Part shown: positions 1 to 10,226 of the stretch, piece by piece | Numbering within the stretch: the stretch's first letter is position 1 | How the letters are laid out: each line of letters begins with the position of its first letter | Origin: Candidatus Methanoperedens nitratireducens | Lineage (GTDB): Archaea; Halobacteriota; Methanosarcinia; Methanosarcinales; Methanoperedenaceae | Assembly: GCF_000685155.1 (NCBI RefSeq) | Contig: NZ_JMIY01000001.1 | Span: 624,527-688,526, forward strand | DNA length: 64,000 nt | Reading direction: 5' to 3' | Position numbers and translations under genes: made by a program | Notes under the pieces: model-generated | What the model saw: the letters and a program-made list of their open reading frames with translations, nothing else | Told to the model about the DNA's origin: nothing | Database searches by the model: none

Positions 1-68
1 TGAGCAGGATTCATGCATGGAACATGAAAAACCGCAACGCTAGAGCATTACAATTTAAATTTTCCATA
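1..68. repeat. Direct repeat, copy 1 (reaches window edge)
   Basis: This stretch recurs at 219-286 with about 88% identity, starting TGAGCAGGATTCATGCATGG in both copies. Copy 1 begins exactly at the window edge, so the true unit may be longer. No coding potential is seen. It may be a degenerated mobile-element end or part of a longer tandem array to the left. Confidence 0.7.
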
Positions 69-218
69 GGAATAATCCCTTTCCCATATCCATCCATAGC
101 ATACGTTCGTTAGGCTTTATCATATAAATAATTTTCTCTTTTGTTATTATTATGGCTATGGAGATTTAAATCTTCATCTTATACAGCGATCTTTGCAGCA
201 ACTTTAAACAAATATTCA

Positions 219-286
219 TGAGCAGGATTCATGCATGGAACATAAAAAACCGCAACGCTTGGGCATTATAATTTAAGTTTTCTATA
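219..286. repeat. Direct repeat, copy 2
   Basis: Second copy of the repeat at 1-68, 218 bp downstream and in the same orientation. The intervening sequence is AT-rich with no convincing ORF. From here to 584 there is no gene, only two inverted repeats (408-454 and 463-521). Confidence 0.7.
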
Positions 287-407
287 TTAAACAAAAACCA
301 ATAGTTTTATGAAGGATAATAGCCACCAATATTGTAACTAACAGAGAATTGAGAAAGCCCACCTGCAAAAACTGCAGAATGAGTCGTACTTCTATTTCAA
401 AGGAGTA

Positions 408-521
408 CCTATCCCTGAAAAAACGTCTGCTATGAATGGATTTTAAGGGATAGGCGGCATATACTATTCTTCTAGGGTCTATTAATGCTTTCTATAAGCA
501 GGATCTGCCTGGAAGAATAGT
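408..521. other. Two adjacent inverted repeats upstream of cytochrome gene
   Basis: CCTATCCCT at 408-416 pairs with AGGGATAGG at 446-454. ACTATTCTTC at 463-472 pairs with GAAGAATAGT at 512-521. Both arm pairs are perfect. They lie 60-180 bp upstream of the multiheme cytochrome start and could be RNA structures in its leader, or terminators of something upstream. The function is unknown. Confidence 0.4.
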
Positions 522-584
522 TGAAATGTCCAGACTCTTGAAGTATAGTATATCGGTGGATACTTTAATTAGGGGAATCAAAAT

Positions 585-1124
585 ATGAATAAAAGATTGT
601 TGATACTAATTTTTGCAGTACTGATGACTACCGCAATATATCAGGGATTCGCGACAACGTATCCTTCATATAATACAGAACAGGATTGCAGAAATTGTCA
701 TGGCAATAATACATCTGATAGACATCATCTTCTTGCAACAGGAGGATATAATTGTACATACTGTCATCAAATCCTATATGATAATACCACTCAACAATAT
801 TATCCCGAAGTGATAAGAAATTGTTTAACATGTCATTCTGGCGAAAATCATAACAACTGTATTAGGTGCCATGGTACAAATTATATAGGAGCTTCACCCT
901 CGGTAACCACAACATTCGTCGATATCTCAGCCTTCAATGAATCCATACACCAGGACATTAATGCTACCCCGCCAGCTACGTTAAATGATCCTGATTGCTG
1001 GATGTGCCACTACAATAAGGACATGAACCGCCAGAATGTAAAGAAATGCGGCGATTGCCACAGAAAACCGAGCCAGTGGCATGGTAATGCAGATATTACG
1101 ACCAACATATCAGAACTCTGGTGA
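585..1124 (+). CDS. Secreted six-heme c-type cytochrome
   Basis: The 179-aa protein begins with a hydrophobic signal peptide (about residues 4-23). It carries six CxxCH heme-binding motifs at residues 35, 57, 80, 92, 138 and 155, each attaching one heme c covalently outside the membrane. Further histidines are available as distal ligands. It should move electrons at the cell surface or in the pseudoperiplasm. It stands alone: no quinone oxidoreductase, menaquinol-cytochrome or cytochrome-maturation genes are adjacent, so partner and pathway are not shown. Small multiheme cytochromes like this are numerous in ANME-2d archaea. The motif count is direct; the electron-transfer role is family knowledge. 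Confidence 0.9.
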   Translation: MNKRLLILIFAVLMTTAIYQGFATTYPSYNTEQDCRNCHGNNTSDRHHLLATGGYNCTYCHQILYDNTTQQYYPEVIRNCLTCHSGENHNNCIRCHGTNYIGASPSVTTTFVDISAFNESIHQDINATPPATLNDPDCWMCHYNKDMNRQNVKKCGDCHRKPSQWHGNADITTNISELW

Positions 1125-1219
1125 TAGAACAGGAAGCAGCCCTTGAACTGTGAACTGTAACCATCATAGCCCGGGTACTTAAGGCAAAGTATAAGAAGAA
1201 GAGAGTAGATGCGATTAAT

Positions 1220-1567
1220 ATGGATAGGCAAAAAATAATCTTCATGGGGTTACTGGGTGCTGTATTTTTCCTTTCAGGGCTGTACTATAGAATCTTTGAT
1301 CCGGCAAGGAGTGATATCTCTTATGAATATCTCGGCATTGGGACATGGTCGGCAGGCATTATGTTCTACATACTTTATCCAAAGTATAAGGAATTCGCGT
1401 CACTCATCCTGGGCCTCCTGGTACTGCATGCAGGTGTATTACTTCTTCTAAAAGAAAAACTCTCAAATCCCAAGCTTCTGGGTGCTTTAGTATTCACTGC
1501 CGGAGTAATTGTTGTGCTAAGTTCTGGCTTTTCGGATTATATGAAAAAGAGAAAGACTAAAAAGTAG
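1220..1567 (+). CDS. Small multi-pass membrane protein, unknown
   Basis: The 115-aa protein has about four hydrophobic segments (roughly residues 7-22, 38-55, 60-76 and 85-103) and a very basic C-terminal tail ending in KKRKTKK. This predicts an integral membrane protein with its C terminus inside. The family is not recognised. It lies 95 bp downstream of the cytochrome on the same strand, so cotranscription is possible but unproven. Confidence 0.6.
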   Translation: MDRQKIIFMGLLGAVFFLSGLYYRIFDPARSDISYEYLGIGTWSAGIMFYILYPKYKEFASLILGLLVLHAGVLLLLKEKLSNPKLLGALVFTAGVIVVLSSGFSDYMKKRKTKK

Positions 1568-1649
1568 GGATAAGAAAGCATATCACTTATCTGCATACCT
1601 ATGGCAGGCAGTGTCACTGGCGGTAAATTGGATGGTCTCCCTTATCCCG

Positions 1650-1666
1650 CAAATTATTTATAGAAC
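1650..1666 (+). promoter_or_regulatory. Probable TATA box of thermosome gene
   Basis: An AT-rich TTATTTATAG stretch at 1654-1663 sits about 45-55 bp before the thermosome ATG. That places the transcription start near 1685-1690, just ahead of the GGAGGT Shine-Dalgarno at about 1694. Inferred from position and composition only. Confidence 0.4.
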
Positions 1667-1707
1667 TACAAACACTTAGAATTATCTTTGTTCGGAGGTA
1701 ATTGATT

Positions 1708-3351
1708 ATGGCAGGCCAATTAAGCGGACAGCCTATTATTGTATTAGATAAAGATAAAACAAGGACTCAAGGGAAAGAGGCGCATGGATTCAATATCACG
1801 GCCGCAAAGGCGATTGCAGATGCTGTAAGGACAACGCTCGGCCCAAAAGGCATGGATAAAATGCTTGTAAATCCTGTCGGAGATATGGTGATCACCAATG
1901 ACGGTGCAACAATCCTGCAGGAGATGGATATAAAGCACCCTGCAGCCAAGATGATGGTGGAGATCGCCCGTACACAGGAGGACAAGGCTGGCGACGGCAC
2001 AACGAGTGCAGTCGTTCTTGCAGGAGAACTCCTGAACAAGGCAAAAACACTGATAGAACAGAACGTCCATCCCACAAACATAGCAAGGGGTTACAGTCTT
2101 GCCTCTGTAAAGGCACTTGAGATACTGGATGAGCTGGCTATTGACGCTTCTGATGATGTTCTTGATAATATCGCAAGAACAGCGCTCACAGGGAAGAGCT
2201 CAGACCTTGCGCTGGATCCGCTTGTTCAGTTATGTGTTAAGACCGCTCAATCGATTAAAGAGGCGGGCAAGGTGAATATAAAGGACAACATCAACATCCT
2301 CCAGCAGCGAGGCGGCAGCATAAAAGACACAAAGCTTATTCACGGGATTGTGATTGATAAGGCAAGGGCACATAAGAATATGCCAAAAAAAGTTGAGAAT
2401 GCAAGGATTGCCGTTCTTGATGTTGGAATTGAGGTTGAGAAAACACAGGTTGAATCAAAGATCCAGATCACATCACCAGAACTTCTCAGCGAAGCCAGAC
2501 TTGAAGAGGGCAGGCTTGTGGATGAGAAAGTTGAAGCGCTTGCAAAGAGCGGAGCCAATGTCGTATTTACAGAAAAAGGCATAGACGATATCGGAATGCA
2601 CTACCTGGTAAAGAGGGGTATATTCGCTGTACGAAGATGCAAGGAAGATGAAATTAAAAAACTGGTAAAAGCAACAGGTGCGCGTATCGTTTCCAAGGTA
2701 GATGGGGTTGAAGAGGATGATCTTGGGAGGGCAGGTCTAATCGAAGAGCGCGGTGTTGGCAACTACAAGATGGTCTATGTCGAAGGCTGCGAAAATCCAA
2801 AAGCTGCATCCATCCTGATTCACAGCGGTGCAGAGCATGTGGCAGATGAGATAGAGCGTGCGCTCGATGATGCACTGCGCGTGGTGGGAGACGTGATAGA
2901 GGACGGAAAGATCGTTGCAGGAGGCGGTTCACCTGAAATAGAACTTGCAATGAGGCTTAGAAGCTACGCAACAACACTTTCAGGCAGGGAGCAGCTTGCT
3001 GTTATGGCCTATGCTGATGCACTTGAGGAGATACCAAAAGGTATTGCTGAAAACGCAGGTCTTGATGCAATCGACGTTATTGCGGAACTAAGAAACATGC
3101 ACAACAGAGGTGTAAGGACAGCAGGGCTAAATATATCCACAGGCAAAGCCGAGGATATGCTTGATTTAGGAATTATCGAGCCGCTCCGTGTGAAGACACA
3201 GATAATAAAATCTGCTACAGATGCTGCGACGATGATCTTACGCATCGATGATATCCTGATGGCAAAGGAGACAGGCATGATGGATGTTAAGCCTGAGCAT
3301 ACTGCAGATTACTATGATGGGATTCAAGCACCGGATGTTGGAGAAGACTAG
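1708..3351 (+). CDS. thsA: Thermosome subunit (group II chaperonin)
   Basis: This is an ATP-driven protein-folding chaperonin of the cytosol, assembling into double rings without a GroES-type lid. The 547-aa length is typical. Visible family signatures are [12 protein letters not shown] near the N terminus, [10 protein letters not shown], the catalytic [15 protein letters not shown] block and the C-terminal [11 protein letters not shown] segment. The ATG at 1708 is preferred over the TTG at 1702 because GGAGGT lies 9-14 bp upstream. It stands alone but next to grpE-dnaK-dnaJ, giving a chaperone cluster. A second thermosome subunit is not in the window, so the letter assignment is arbitrary. 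Confidence 0.96.
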   Translation: MAGQLSGQPIIVLDKDKTRTQGKEAHGFNITAAKAIADAVRTTLGPKGMDKMLVNPVGDMVITNDGATILQEMDIKHPAAKMMVEIARTQEDKAGDGTTSAVVLAGELLNKAKTLIEQNVHPTNIARGYSLASVKALEILDELAIDASDDVLDNIARTALTGKSSDLALDPLVQLCVKTAQSIKEAGKVNIKDNINILQQRGGSIKDTKLIHGIVIDKARAHKNMPKKVENARIAVLDVGIEVEKTQVESKIQITSPELLSEARLEEGRLVDEKVEALAKSGANVVFTEKGIDDIGMHYLVKRGIFAVRRCKEDEIKKLVKATGARIVSKVDGVEEDDLGRAGLIEERGVGNYKMVYVEGCENPKAASILIHSGAEHVADEIERALDDALRVVGDVIEDGKIVAGGGSPEIELAMRLRSYATTLSGREQLAVMAYADALEEIPKGIAENAGLDAIDVIAELRNMHNRGVRTAGLNISTGKAEDMLDLGIIEPLRVKTQIIKSATDAATMILRIDDILMAKETGMMDVKPEHTADYYDGIQAPDVGED

Positions 3352-3463
3352 TATTAAATAGAATAAGACACAACATATTAATTTAAGCAGTAGTATGTTG
3401 GTTAGAGGAGTCAGCATGTCCTTTATTTTTAATTTTTTAAATTAATTATGGAGTTGTTTGATA

Positions 3464-4081
3464 TTGAACAGCAGAGAAGGTATGAATAAGGGAGAAGAAC
3501 AGGCCAGGGAAAAAGAGGGCGAAATCTTAAAATATAAAGAAGAAGTTAAAGTTGCTGAAGTTAGTGAAAAGGAGCTCATAAAAGAGTTGGATACAATTAA
3601 AAAGCAATTAGATACAACCAGGAAACAGCTTGATGAAGAGAAAGATAGATACCTCCGCATGGGTGCGGAGTTCGATAATTTTAGAAAACGAACACAGAGA
3701 GAGAGAGAAGAGCTCATAAAATATGCAAATGAAAAGCTCATATCAGAACTGATCGATATCATGGAGAATCTTGAGAGAGGGGTTGAAAATGCAAAGAAAA
3801 TGGATAATAAGGATAAGTTAATTGAGGGAATGGAGCTAATTTATAAGCAGTTCAAAGGCGTACTTGAAAAAAATGGTCTGACCCCGATCAAAGCGCTGGG
3901 AGAGAGATTCGATCCGTATAGACATGAGGCCATGATGCAGACGGTTACAGATGAATATGAGGATGGTACAATCCTTGAGGAGCTTGCAAGGGGTTATATG
4001 TTAAATAACAGGGTCATTCGTTATTCTAAAGTCAGAGTATCGAAAAGGAAAGAGGATGAAATAGAGAATGAGGTGAGATAA
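3464..4081 (+). CDS. grpE: GrpE, nucleotide exchange factor for DnaK
   Basis: GrpE releases ADP from DnaK. The charged N-terminal third (to about residue 60) is a long coiled coil. It is followed by the conserved core with [13 protein letters not shown] and the C-terminal beta-wing region [14 protein letters not shown]. The start is uncertain. TTG at 3464 has GGAG at good spacing (3450-3453), TTG at 3458 is closer to it, and the ATG at 3482 has poor spacing. The stop codon overlaps the dnaK ATG by one base, so the two are translationally coupled. In archaea the DnaK system is generally regarded as acquired from bacteria. Confidence 0.93.
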   Translation: MNSREGMNKGEEQAREKEGEILKYKEEVKVAEVSEKELIKELDTIKKQLDTTRKQLDEEKDRYLRMGAEFDNFRKRTQREREELIKYANEKLISELIDIMENLERGVENAKKMDNKDKLIEGMELIYKQFKGVLEKNGLTPIKALGERFDPYRHEAMMQTVTDEYEDGTILEELARGYMLNNRVIRYSKVRVSKRKEDEIENEVR

Positions 4082-5931
4082 TGGCAAAAATCATAGGTAT
4101 TGATCTAGGAACAAGCAATTCTGCGGCAGCAGTTATGCAGGGAGGAAGGCCTGTAATAATTCCGAGTGCTGAGGGCATTACTATGTATGGAAAGGCATTT
4201 CCCAGCTATGTTGCCTTTACGAAGACAGGAGAGCGACTGGTAGGTGAACCTGCAAAAAGGCAGGCGATTACCAATCCCGAAGGTACGGTCACAGCCTTTA
4301 AGAGAAAGATGGGTACTGATTATAAGTACAGGATATCCGGGAAAGAGTACACGCCTCAGGAGCTTTCGGCAATCCTGCTGCAAAAAATAAGGCGTGATGC
4401 TGAGGCATTTCTGGGTGAGAAAGTCGAGCAGGCAGTAATAACCGTGCCTGCTTATTTCAATGATAACCAGAGAACTGCAACCAAGGATGCCGGTACGATT
4501 GCAGGCCTTGAGGTCGTAAGGATAATCAATGAACCCACTGCAGCAGCTCTTGCCTATGGCATGGAGAAGCAGGAGAAAGAGCAGAAGATTTTGGTATTTG
4601 ACTTTGGCGGTGGCACGCTTGATGTTACAATAATGGATTTTGGCGGTGGTGTTTTTGAGGTAAGGGCTACAAGCGGCGATACCCAGCTTGGCGGAACCGA
4701 TATGGATAATAATATAGTGGACTACATTGTTGAAGAGTTCAGAAAACAGCAGGGTGTTGATGTGCGCAATGATAAGGTTGCAATGCAGAGAATAAGGGAT
4801 GCTGCTGAAAAGGCAAAAATCGAACTCTCAACAACCCTTACCAGTGATATTAACCTCCCGTTCCTGACCGCAGATGCCACCGGTCCAAAGCACCTGACCA
4901 TGACGCTCACCAGAGCCAAACTTGAGGAGCTTGTTAATGATGTGGTAGAGAGGTGCAGAGGCCCGATGCGCACGGCAATGTCAGATTCAAAATTAGCACC
5001 TAAAGATATCGACAGGATAATCCTGGTTGGCGGACCTACAAGAATGCCAATCGTGCAGAAATTCGTCGAGGACTATGTGGGTAAGAAAGTGGAAAGAGGT
5101 GTTGACCCGATGGAATGTGTGGCACTGGGTGCGGCCATTCAAGCGGGTGTACTAGCAGGCGAAGTGAAAGAGCTGCTGCTGCTTGATGTTACTCCTCTCA
5201 CACTCGGTATTGAGACACTCGGTCATGTTGCAACCCCGCTCATACCCAGGAACACAACGATACCGACACGGAAAAGCCAGGTATTCTCGACTGCTGCGGA
5301 TAGCCAGACATCTGTAGATATCCATGTACTCCAGGGAGAGAGGCCCATGGCATACGACAACGTAAGCCTTGGCAGGTTCACTCTGGTTGGCATACCGCCA
5401 GCACCGCGCGGCATACCCCAGATAGAAGTTACTTTTGATATCGATGCCAACGGCATACTGCACGTGACAGCAAAAGACCTTGGAACCGGTAAAGAACAGA
5501 GCATGAGGATTACTGCCCCTCTTAAGATGGCTTCAGATGAAATCGATCAGAAGGTAAAAGAAGCTGAGAGATATGCAGAGGAAGACAGGAAGAAGAAAGA
5601 GAGGGTAGAGCTCCAGAACCAGGCTGATAGTCTGATATACACGACAGAGAAGACACTCAGCGATCTCGGTGATAAAGTTTCTGCCGATCAGAGAGAGAGA
5701 GTCCAGAAGGCTATTGAGAATACAAGGGAAGCTGTAAAAAGCGAAGATGCGGCAAGGATCAGGTCTGCCATTGATGAACTCACAAAGGAGATGCATGCGA
5801 TAAGTACCATACTGTACCAGCAGGCTCAGGCACAGCAGGAAGGACAGGCAGGACCACAGCCAGAAGAAGAGAAGAAAGAAGAGAAAGTGACTGAGGCCGA
5901 ATATAAAGTAGTAGATGAAGATAAGAAATAA
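4081..5931 (+). CDS. dnaK: Chaperone DnaK (Hsp70)
   Basis: The 616-aa Hsp70 ATPase starts with the phosphate-1 motif [13 protein letters not shown]. It carries the phosphate-2 motif [11 protein letters not shown] and the adenosine motif VGGPTRMP in its N-terminal ATPase domain, then the linker [17 protein letters not shown] and the peptide-binding and lid domains. The C-terminal tail is Glu/Lys-rich. It binds exposed hydrophobic peptides in cycles stimulated by DnaJ and reset by GrpE, both encoded beside it. Translation couples to grpE by an ATAATG overlap. Confidence 0.97.
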   Translation: MAKIIGIDLGTSNSAAAVMQGGRPVIIPSAEGITMYGKAFPSYVAFTKTGERLVGEPAKRQAITNPEGTVTAFKRKMGTDYKYRISGKEYTPQELSAILLQKIRRDAEAFLGEKVEQAVITVPAYFNDNQRTATKDAGTIAGLEVVRIINEPTAAALAYGMEKQEKEQKILVFDFGGGTLDVTIMDFGGGVFEVRATSGDTQLGGTDMDNNIVDYIVEEFRKQQGVDVRNDKVAMQRIRDAAEKAKIELSTTLTSDINLPFLTADATGPKHLTMTLTRAKLEELVNDVVERCRGPMRTAMSDSKLAPKDIDRIILVGGPTRMPIVQKFVEDYVGKKVERGVDPMECVALGAAIQAGVLAGEVKELLLLDVTPLTLGIETLGHVATPLIPRNTTIPTRKSQVFSTAADSQTSVDIHVLQGERPMAYDNVSLGRFTLVGIPPAPRGIPQIEVTFDIDANGILHVTAKDLGTGKEQSMRITAPLKMASDEIDQKVKEAERYAEEDRKKKERVELQNQADSLIYTTEKTLSDLGDKVSADQRERVQKAIENTREAVKSEDAARIRSAIDELTKEMHAISTILYQQAQAQQEGQAGPQPEEEKKEEKVTEAEYKVVDEDKK

Positions 5932-5955
5932 CTACACTGTAATTAACTGCTAATC

Positions 5956-7107
5956 ATGGCTACTACCAAACGCGACTACTACGAGGTACTCGGTGTGGAT
6001 AAAACCACATCACAGGATGATATCAAGAAAGCATATCGCAAACTGGCTATGCAGTACCATCCTGATAGGAACAAATCCCCTGATGCCGAGGAGAAATTCA
6101 AGGAGATATCAGAAGCCTACGGAGTGCTATCCGACCAGAATAAACGCCAGCAGTATGACCAGTTCGGACATGCAGGCATAGATATGAGGTATTCCCAGGA
6201 GGACATCTTCAGGGGTGCGGCCCCGGATATCGAGGATATCCTCAGGGATTTTGGCCTGGGTGGGTTCGGTTTTGGCAGGGGCGGAAGCATCTTTGATATA
6301 ATTTTTGGAAGGGAAAGACGCGAAGGCCCGAGGCGCGGATCGGATATACTCTATGAGCTGGCCATAAATTTAGAGGATGCAGCATATGGTAAAACTGTTG
6401 ATCTGGAGATTCCCAGGACAGAGACATGTGATGTATGCGGTGGAAGCGGGGCAAAACCCGGAACATCGCCCAGGACATGCCCTACATGTCACGGAAGCGG
6501 GCAGGTGAGCAGAACACAGAGCACGCCTTTTGGAAGGTTTATGACAACCACCACATGCACAACATGCCGTGGAAGAGGAGAGATAGTTGATACCCCCTGT
6601 TCCACATGTCACGGCGCAGGTACGGTGCAGAAAAAACGCAAACTGGAAGTTAAAATCCCTCCCGGTGTTGATACAGGCTCAAGGTTGAGAGTGACCGGGG
6701 AAGGTGAAGCAGGGGAAAGAGGCGCACCTCCAGGAGACCTGTACGTAGAGATCTATGTCAGACCCCATTCTGTTTTCACCCGCCAGGATAATAATATAAT
6801 AATGGACTCAACTATCAGCTTTACGCAGGCTGCGCTGGGAGATGAGATAGTCGTGCCCACCCTGGATGGCAAAGCAGAGATGAAAATCCCGTCCGGGACC
6901 CAGAACGGACAGATGTTCAGGCTTAAAGGTAGAGGTATTCCAGGCCTTCATGGGCTTGGGAAGGGTGACCAGATTGTGAGAATAAAAGTAGCGGTTCCAA
7001 CAAAGCTAACTGAGAGACAAAAACAGCTATTGCGGGAGTTTGCTGAAATAAGCGGTGAGAAAACCAGAAGCAAAGGTATTTTTGAAAAGGTAAAAGAACG
7101 TATTTGA
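5956..7107 (+). CDS. dnaJ: Chaperone DnaJ (Hsp40, type I)
   Basis: This DnaK co-chaperone stimulates ATP hydrolysis and delivers substrates. The J domain carries the HPD motif (QYHPDRN, about residues 33-39). A Gly/Phe-rich segment (about 95-115) and four CxxCxGxG zinc-binding repeats (about 158-225, first CDVCGGSG) follow, then the C-terminal substrate-binding domains. It starts 24 bp after dnaK and completes grpE-dnaK-dnaJ in the order common in bacteria and in methanogens that carry the system. At 383 aa it is full length. Confidence 0.97.
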   Translation: MATTKRDYYEVLGVDKTTSQDDIKKAYRKLAMQYHPDRNKSPDAEEKFKEISEAYGVLSDQNKRQQYDQFGHAGIDMRYSQEDIFRGAAPDIEDILRDFGLGGFGFGRGGSIFDIIFGRERREGPRRGSDILYELAINLEDAAYGKTVDLEIPRTETCDVCGGSGAKPGTSPRTCPTCHGSGQVSRTQSTPFGRFMTTTTCTTCRGRGEIVDTPCSTCHGAGTVQKKRKLEVKIPPGVDTGSRLRVTGEGEAGERGAPPGDLYVEIYVRPHSVFTRQDNNIIMDSTISFTQAALGDEIVVPTLDGKAEMKIPSGTQNGQMFRLKGRGIPGLHGLGKGDQIVRIKVAVPTKLTERQKQLLREFAEISGEKTRSKGIFEKVKERI

Positions 7108-7117
7108 ATTAAAAAAC

Positions 7118-8560
7118 CTAACCCTTTATATTCCCGATCGGTTTTAACCTGACCACCTTCCTTGAGACCCCTGCCATCTCCATAGTATCAACTACCTCAG
7201 AGATATTCTTATAGGCAAAACCTGCTTCTTCTGCCAGGCCTGTCATGGAAGTTGACTTGACTATTATCCCCTCTTCCTCCATCTTCTTTTTAATCTCAGA
7301 GCCAGTAACCTTCTTCTTTGCCGCAGCCCTTGACATGGTTCTTCCAGAGCCGTGCATTGTGGAACCGAAGGTCTCGCTCATAGCCTTCTCTGTACCGACC
7401 AGGAGATATGAGCCTGTCTCCATCGAGCCTCCGATTATTACAGGCTGGCCTGTTTTTCGGTATATCTCTGGTAATTCCGCTCTCCCCGGACCGAAGCACC
7501 GGGTCGATCCTTTCCTGTGGACAACGAGTTCCTTCTCTACACCATCAACCTCGTGTGTCTCGATCTTTGCGATGTTATGGGCTACATCGTATACTATATC
7601 CATTCCCATATCCTCTGGTTCTCTCCTGAAGACCTCGCTGAATACCTCTCTTAGCCTGTGGACTATTACCTGCCGGTTTGCAAAGGCCATATTTGCTGCA
7701 CATTTCATAGCCTTAAAGTAGTCCTGCCCTTCCGGTGAGTTAAAAGGAGCGCATGCAAGCTCCCTGTCCCTGACCACAATTCCGTATTTTTTCATAGCGG
7801 TATCAAAGATCCGCAGGTAATCCGATCCAACCTGGTGCCCGAACCCCCTGGAACCGCAGTGGACCATAATTACGGCCTGGTTCTCAAAGATCCCCAATGC
7901 CTTTGCCATGCTTTTATCGAATATGTTCTCAGGGGTGGCGATCTGTACCTCAAGATAGTGGTTTCCTGAGCCCAGGGTTCCCAGCTGGGATATTCCCCTG
8001 CTTATTGCTTTCTCGCTCACCTTTGAAGGGTCAGCGCCTGATATGCGGCCGTTCTCCTCTATTCTTTCCCGATCTCTCTCCCAGCCAAAACCACTCTCTA
8101 TGCACCAGTCAACTCCGCGGATCATTACCTGCTTTAATTCCTCAACAGAGAGCTTCATAAGCCCCTTGCTCCCCACACCTGCAGGCACGGTTTTAAATAA
8201 CAGGTCTACAAGCTCCCTTATCCTGGGCAGAACCTCACTCACTGTCAGGTCTGTTCTGATCAGTCTCATCCCGCAATTTATATCGAAACCTATCCCGCCA
8301 GGAGAGATAACGCCATCCTCTTTAGAGAAGGCAGCAACACCACCTATCGGGAAGCCGTATCCCTGGTGGCCGTCTGGCATGCAGTATGCATATTTCTGTA
8401 TTCCTGGAAGACAGGCTACATTGGTGATCTGTTCGAATACCCCTGAATCCATCTCATGCAGAAGCTTTTCGGTTGCGTATATCCTCGCCGGTACACGCAT
8501 CCCCTCCTTCTCTGTAGCGGGTATCTCCCAGATATAATCGGATATCTTTTTTATCTCCAT
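7118..8560 (-). CDS. rtcB: RNA-splicing ligase RtcB
   Basis: This GTP-dependent ligase joins 2',3'-cyclic-phosphate and 5'-OH RNA ends, sealing tRNA halves after intron removal. The 480-aa protein shows MPDGHQGYGFPIGG, the metal-binding GGIGFDINCGMRL with Cys96, HCGSRGFGHQ and the late HGSGRTMSR segment with the guanylylated histidine region. No intein is present, unlike in several archaeal RtcB genes. The ATG at 8560 is chosen over the upstream start at 8578 because family members begin close to it. The archease gene lies 41 bp upstream on the same strand, so the enzyme and its activator probably share a transcript. Confidence 0.96.
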   Translation of the reverse strand: MEIKKISDYIWEIPATEKEGMRVPARIYATEKLLHEMDSGVFEQITNVACLPGIQKYAYCMPDGHQGYGFPIGGVAAFSKEDGVISPGGIGFDINCGMRLIRTDLTVSEVLPRIRELVDLLFKTVPAGVGSKGLMKLSVEELKQVMIRGVDWCIESGFGWERDRERIEENGRISGADPSKVSEKAISRGISQLGTLGSGNHYLEVQIATPENIFDKSMAKALGIFENQAVIMVHCGSRGFGHQVGSDYLRIFDTAMKKYGIVVRDRELACAPFNSPEGQDYFKAMKCAANMAFANRQVIVHRLREVFSEVFRREPEDMGMDIVYDVAHNIAKIETHEVDGVEKELVVHRKGSTRCFGPGRAELPEIYRKTGQPVIIGGSMETGSYLLVGTEKAMSETFGSTMHGSGRTMSRAAAKKKVTGSEIKKKMEEEGIIVKSTSMTGLAEEAGFAYKNISEVVDTMEMAGVSRKVVRLKPIGNIKG

Positions 8561-8601
8561 ACTAACCCCCTGTATCAATCCAATATCATTTATATATTGA
8601 A

Positions 8602-9027
8602 TTATATGTCCAGAATAACCCTGGCAGTCCAGTTCTCCCCTGTTTTTTTAACCTCGAACATATGATAGGTAACAGCCTTCACATCCGCCCTGAGGCCGTG
8701 TTTCTCCTGATTGATATTCTCACCCGACACCTTTGCCCTGAGCTCATAGCCACCATTCTCCCTTATGTTCACATCAAATATACTGAAGAGGAGAGACTCA
8801 GCGTCCTTCAGGTAAACAAGCTCTGAGAGCCAGTCAAAGAATAATCCATCCACGGTTTCATCTCTCAGCTCAATCTCCCTGGTTATCCTGGGCTCTACGC
8901 TCTTAGTATCAACCATTACTTCAGATGTAGCAACCGCTGCATCTCTAAAGAGTTCTTCCAGCGTCCTGCCCTCGGCCTCAAAAGCCGCATCGGATGTCGC
9001 AATATCCTCAAGGTATCTGTATGGCAT
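8602..9027 (-). CDS. Archease, RtcB activator
   Basis: The 141-aa protein opens with the family pattern MPYRYLEDIATSDAAFEAEG and ends with VTYHMFEVKKTGENWTARV, whose acidic residues bind a metal. Archease accelerates RtcB guanylylation and allows multiple turnover. It is the first gene of a two-gene unit with rtcB downstream, which agrees with the known functional pairing. Full length. Confidence 0.95.
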   Translation of the reverse strand: MPYRYLEDIATSDAAFEAEGRTLEELFRDAAVATSEVMVDTKSVEPRITREIELRDETVDGLFFDWLSELVYLKDAESLLFSIFDVNIRENGGYELRAKVSGENINQEKHGLRADVKAVTYHMFEVKKTGENWTARVILDI

Positions 9028-9197
9028 ATCATCTCCATATTTGAGTTAGTCTATACCACTATAAATATTGATGTATCTCTCTGTTGATCTGATCGGCATT
9101 ATAGGAATCGATAGCTGAATAGGCATATTGATATCTCATCCTGACCGAAACCTATTTATTTCAATCAATCTAACGTTTGTATTGCGGGAGTGATTGT

Positions 9198-9620
9198 ATG
9201 AAAGTTAGTGAAATAATGACAAAGGATCTGGTTAAAGTAGACCCTTCATCTATGGCAATGGACGCAGCAGAGAAGATGCAAGCAGAAAATGTGGGGGCTG
9301 TTCTTGTCGCAGACGGGGATCATCTCAGAGGTATAGTGACCGACAGGCAGATCGCTACAAGGGTAGTGGCTAGTGGTCTGGACCCTGCTGAGATCCCGGT
9401 AACTGATATCATGACAAAGAATCCTGTTACAGCCAGCCCTGACATGGAACTGGAGGATGCTACACGGATTATGGGGGATAATAGATTTAGAAGAGTTCCT
9501 GTTGTGAAGGACGAGAGGCTGGTGGGAATAATATCGACTGCTGATATCGCTGCACATGCAAGGGAATGTAATGTATGTATAAATAACATACTCAACGAGG
9601 TTGCAAAAGCTGCGAAATAA
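9198..9620 (+). CDS. Tandem CBS-domain protein
   Basis: The protein consists of two CBS domains, about residues 7-60 and 70-125, beginning MKVSEIMTKDLVKVDPSS and VTDIMTKNPVTASPD. CBS pairs usually bind adenine nucleotides or S-adenosylmethionine and act as regulatory sensors. No catalytic domain is fused, so the regulated partner is unknown. The ATG at 9198 follows GGGAGTGAT with good spacing and is preferred over an upstream in-frame TTG. A TATTTATTTC box lies about 45 bp upstream. Confidence 0.9.
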   Translation: MKVSEIMTKDLVKVDPSSMAMDAAEKMQAENVGAVLVADGDHLRGIVTDRQIATRVVASGLDPAEIPVTDIMTKNPVTASPDMELEDATRIMGDNRFRRVPVVKDERLVGIISTADIAAHARECNVCINNILNEVAKAAK

Positions 9621-9657
9621 AAATAACCTGAAATTTTTAGACAGGGTCCACTGGATG

Positions 9658-9706
9658 GACAGGATAAATGTTTATATTTCATCCAGCAGATCCTGTTTAT
9701 CCTGTC
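9658..9706. repeat. Inverted repeat between CBS genes
   Basis: GACAGGATAAA at 9658-9668 pairs perfectly with TTTATCCTGTC at 9696-9706, around a 27-nt loop. It sits 38 bp after the first CBS gene and could act as a terminator or be a solo interspersed repeat. The phrase ATCCTGTTTATCCTGTC is widespread in many prokaryotic genomes as an intergenic repeat. Confidence 0.55.
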
Positions 9707-9804
9707 GAGAAATACGGGATTATTAATTATAATTATTATTAATCATTAGCGATTAATTATTTAATAGAGCAATCCCTAAACTATGATTTAAGGAGGAATA
9801 CATT

Positions 9805-10209
9805 TTGAGACTGGAACATAAATTATTAAGAGATGTGATGACCAGAGGCGTAGTAACAGTGCCAATGGATGCTACAGTCAAACAGATTGCTGCAATGCTG
9901 AGTAAGCAGGGACTTTCGGGGGTTGCTGTCATTGGACCTGATTGTGAAGCAATGGGTATAATCTCTGACATGGATATACTTAAAGTGATAGGAAAAGAGA
10001 ACTGGGAAAATATACCCGCAGAATCTATAATGAGTTCTCATATGGAAACCATCAGACCGACATGCACGCTGGGTGAAGCAGCAAAGATAATGAACGAGAA
10101 GAATATTCACAGATTACTTATCTTCTCAGAGCGGGGCGTAGGGGCATCACAGAGGCCAATTGGAATATTGAGCGTGAGTGATATCGTAAGAGAAGCGGCA
10201 AGAGAGTAG
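9805..10209 (+). CDS. Second tandem CBS-domain protein
   Basis: The 134-aa protein holds two CBS domains (about residues 8-60 and 72-130), with VMTRGVVTVPMDATVKQIAA and SIMSSHMETIRPTCTLGEAA as their starts. It is a paralogue of the gene at 9198 in architecture but not close in sequence. The start is TTG at 9805, decided by the strong AGGAGG about 10 bp upstream. Likely a ligand-sensing regulatory subunit of unknown partner. Confidence 0.88.
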   Translation: MRLEHKLLRDVMTRGVVTVPMDATVKQIAAMLSKQGLSGVAVIGPDCEAMGIISDMDILKVIGKENWENIPAESIMSSHMETIRPTCTLGEAAKIMNEKNIHRLLIFSERGVGASQRPIGILSVSDIVREAARE

Positions 10210-10226
10210 AAAAACGATCCATGGAA

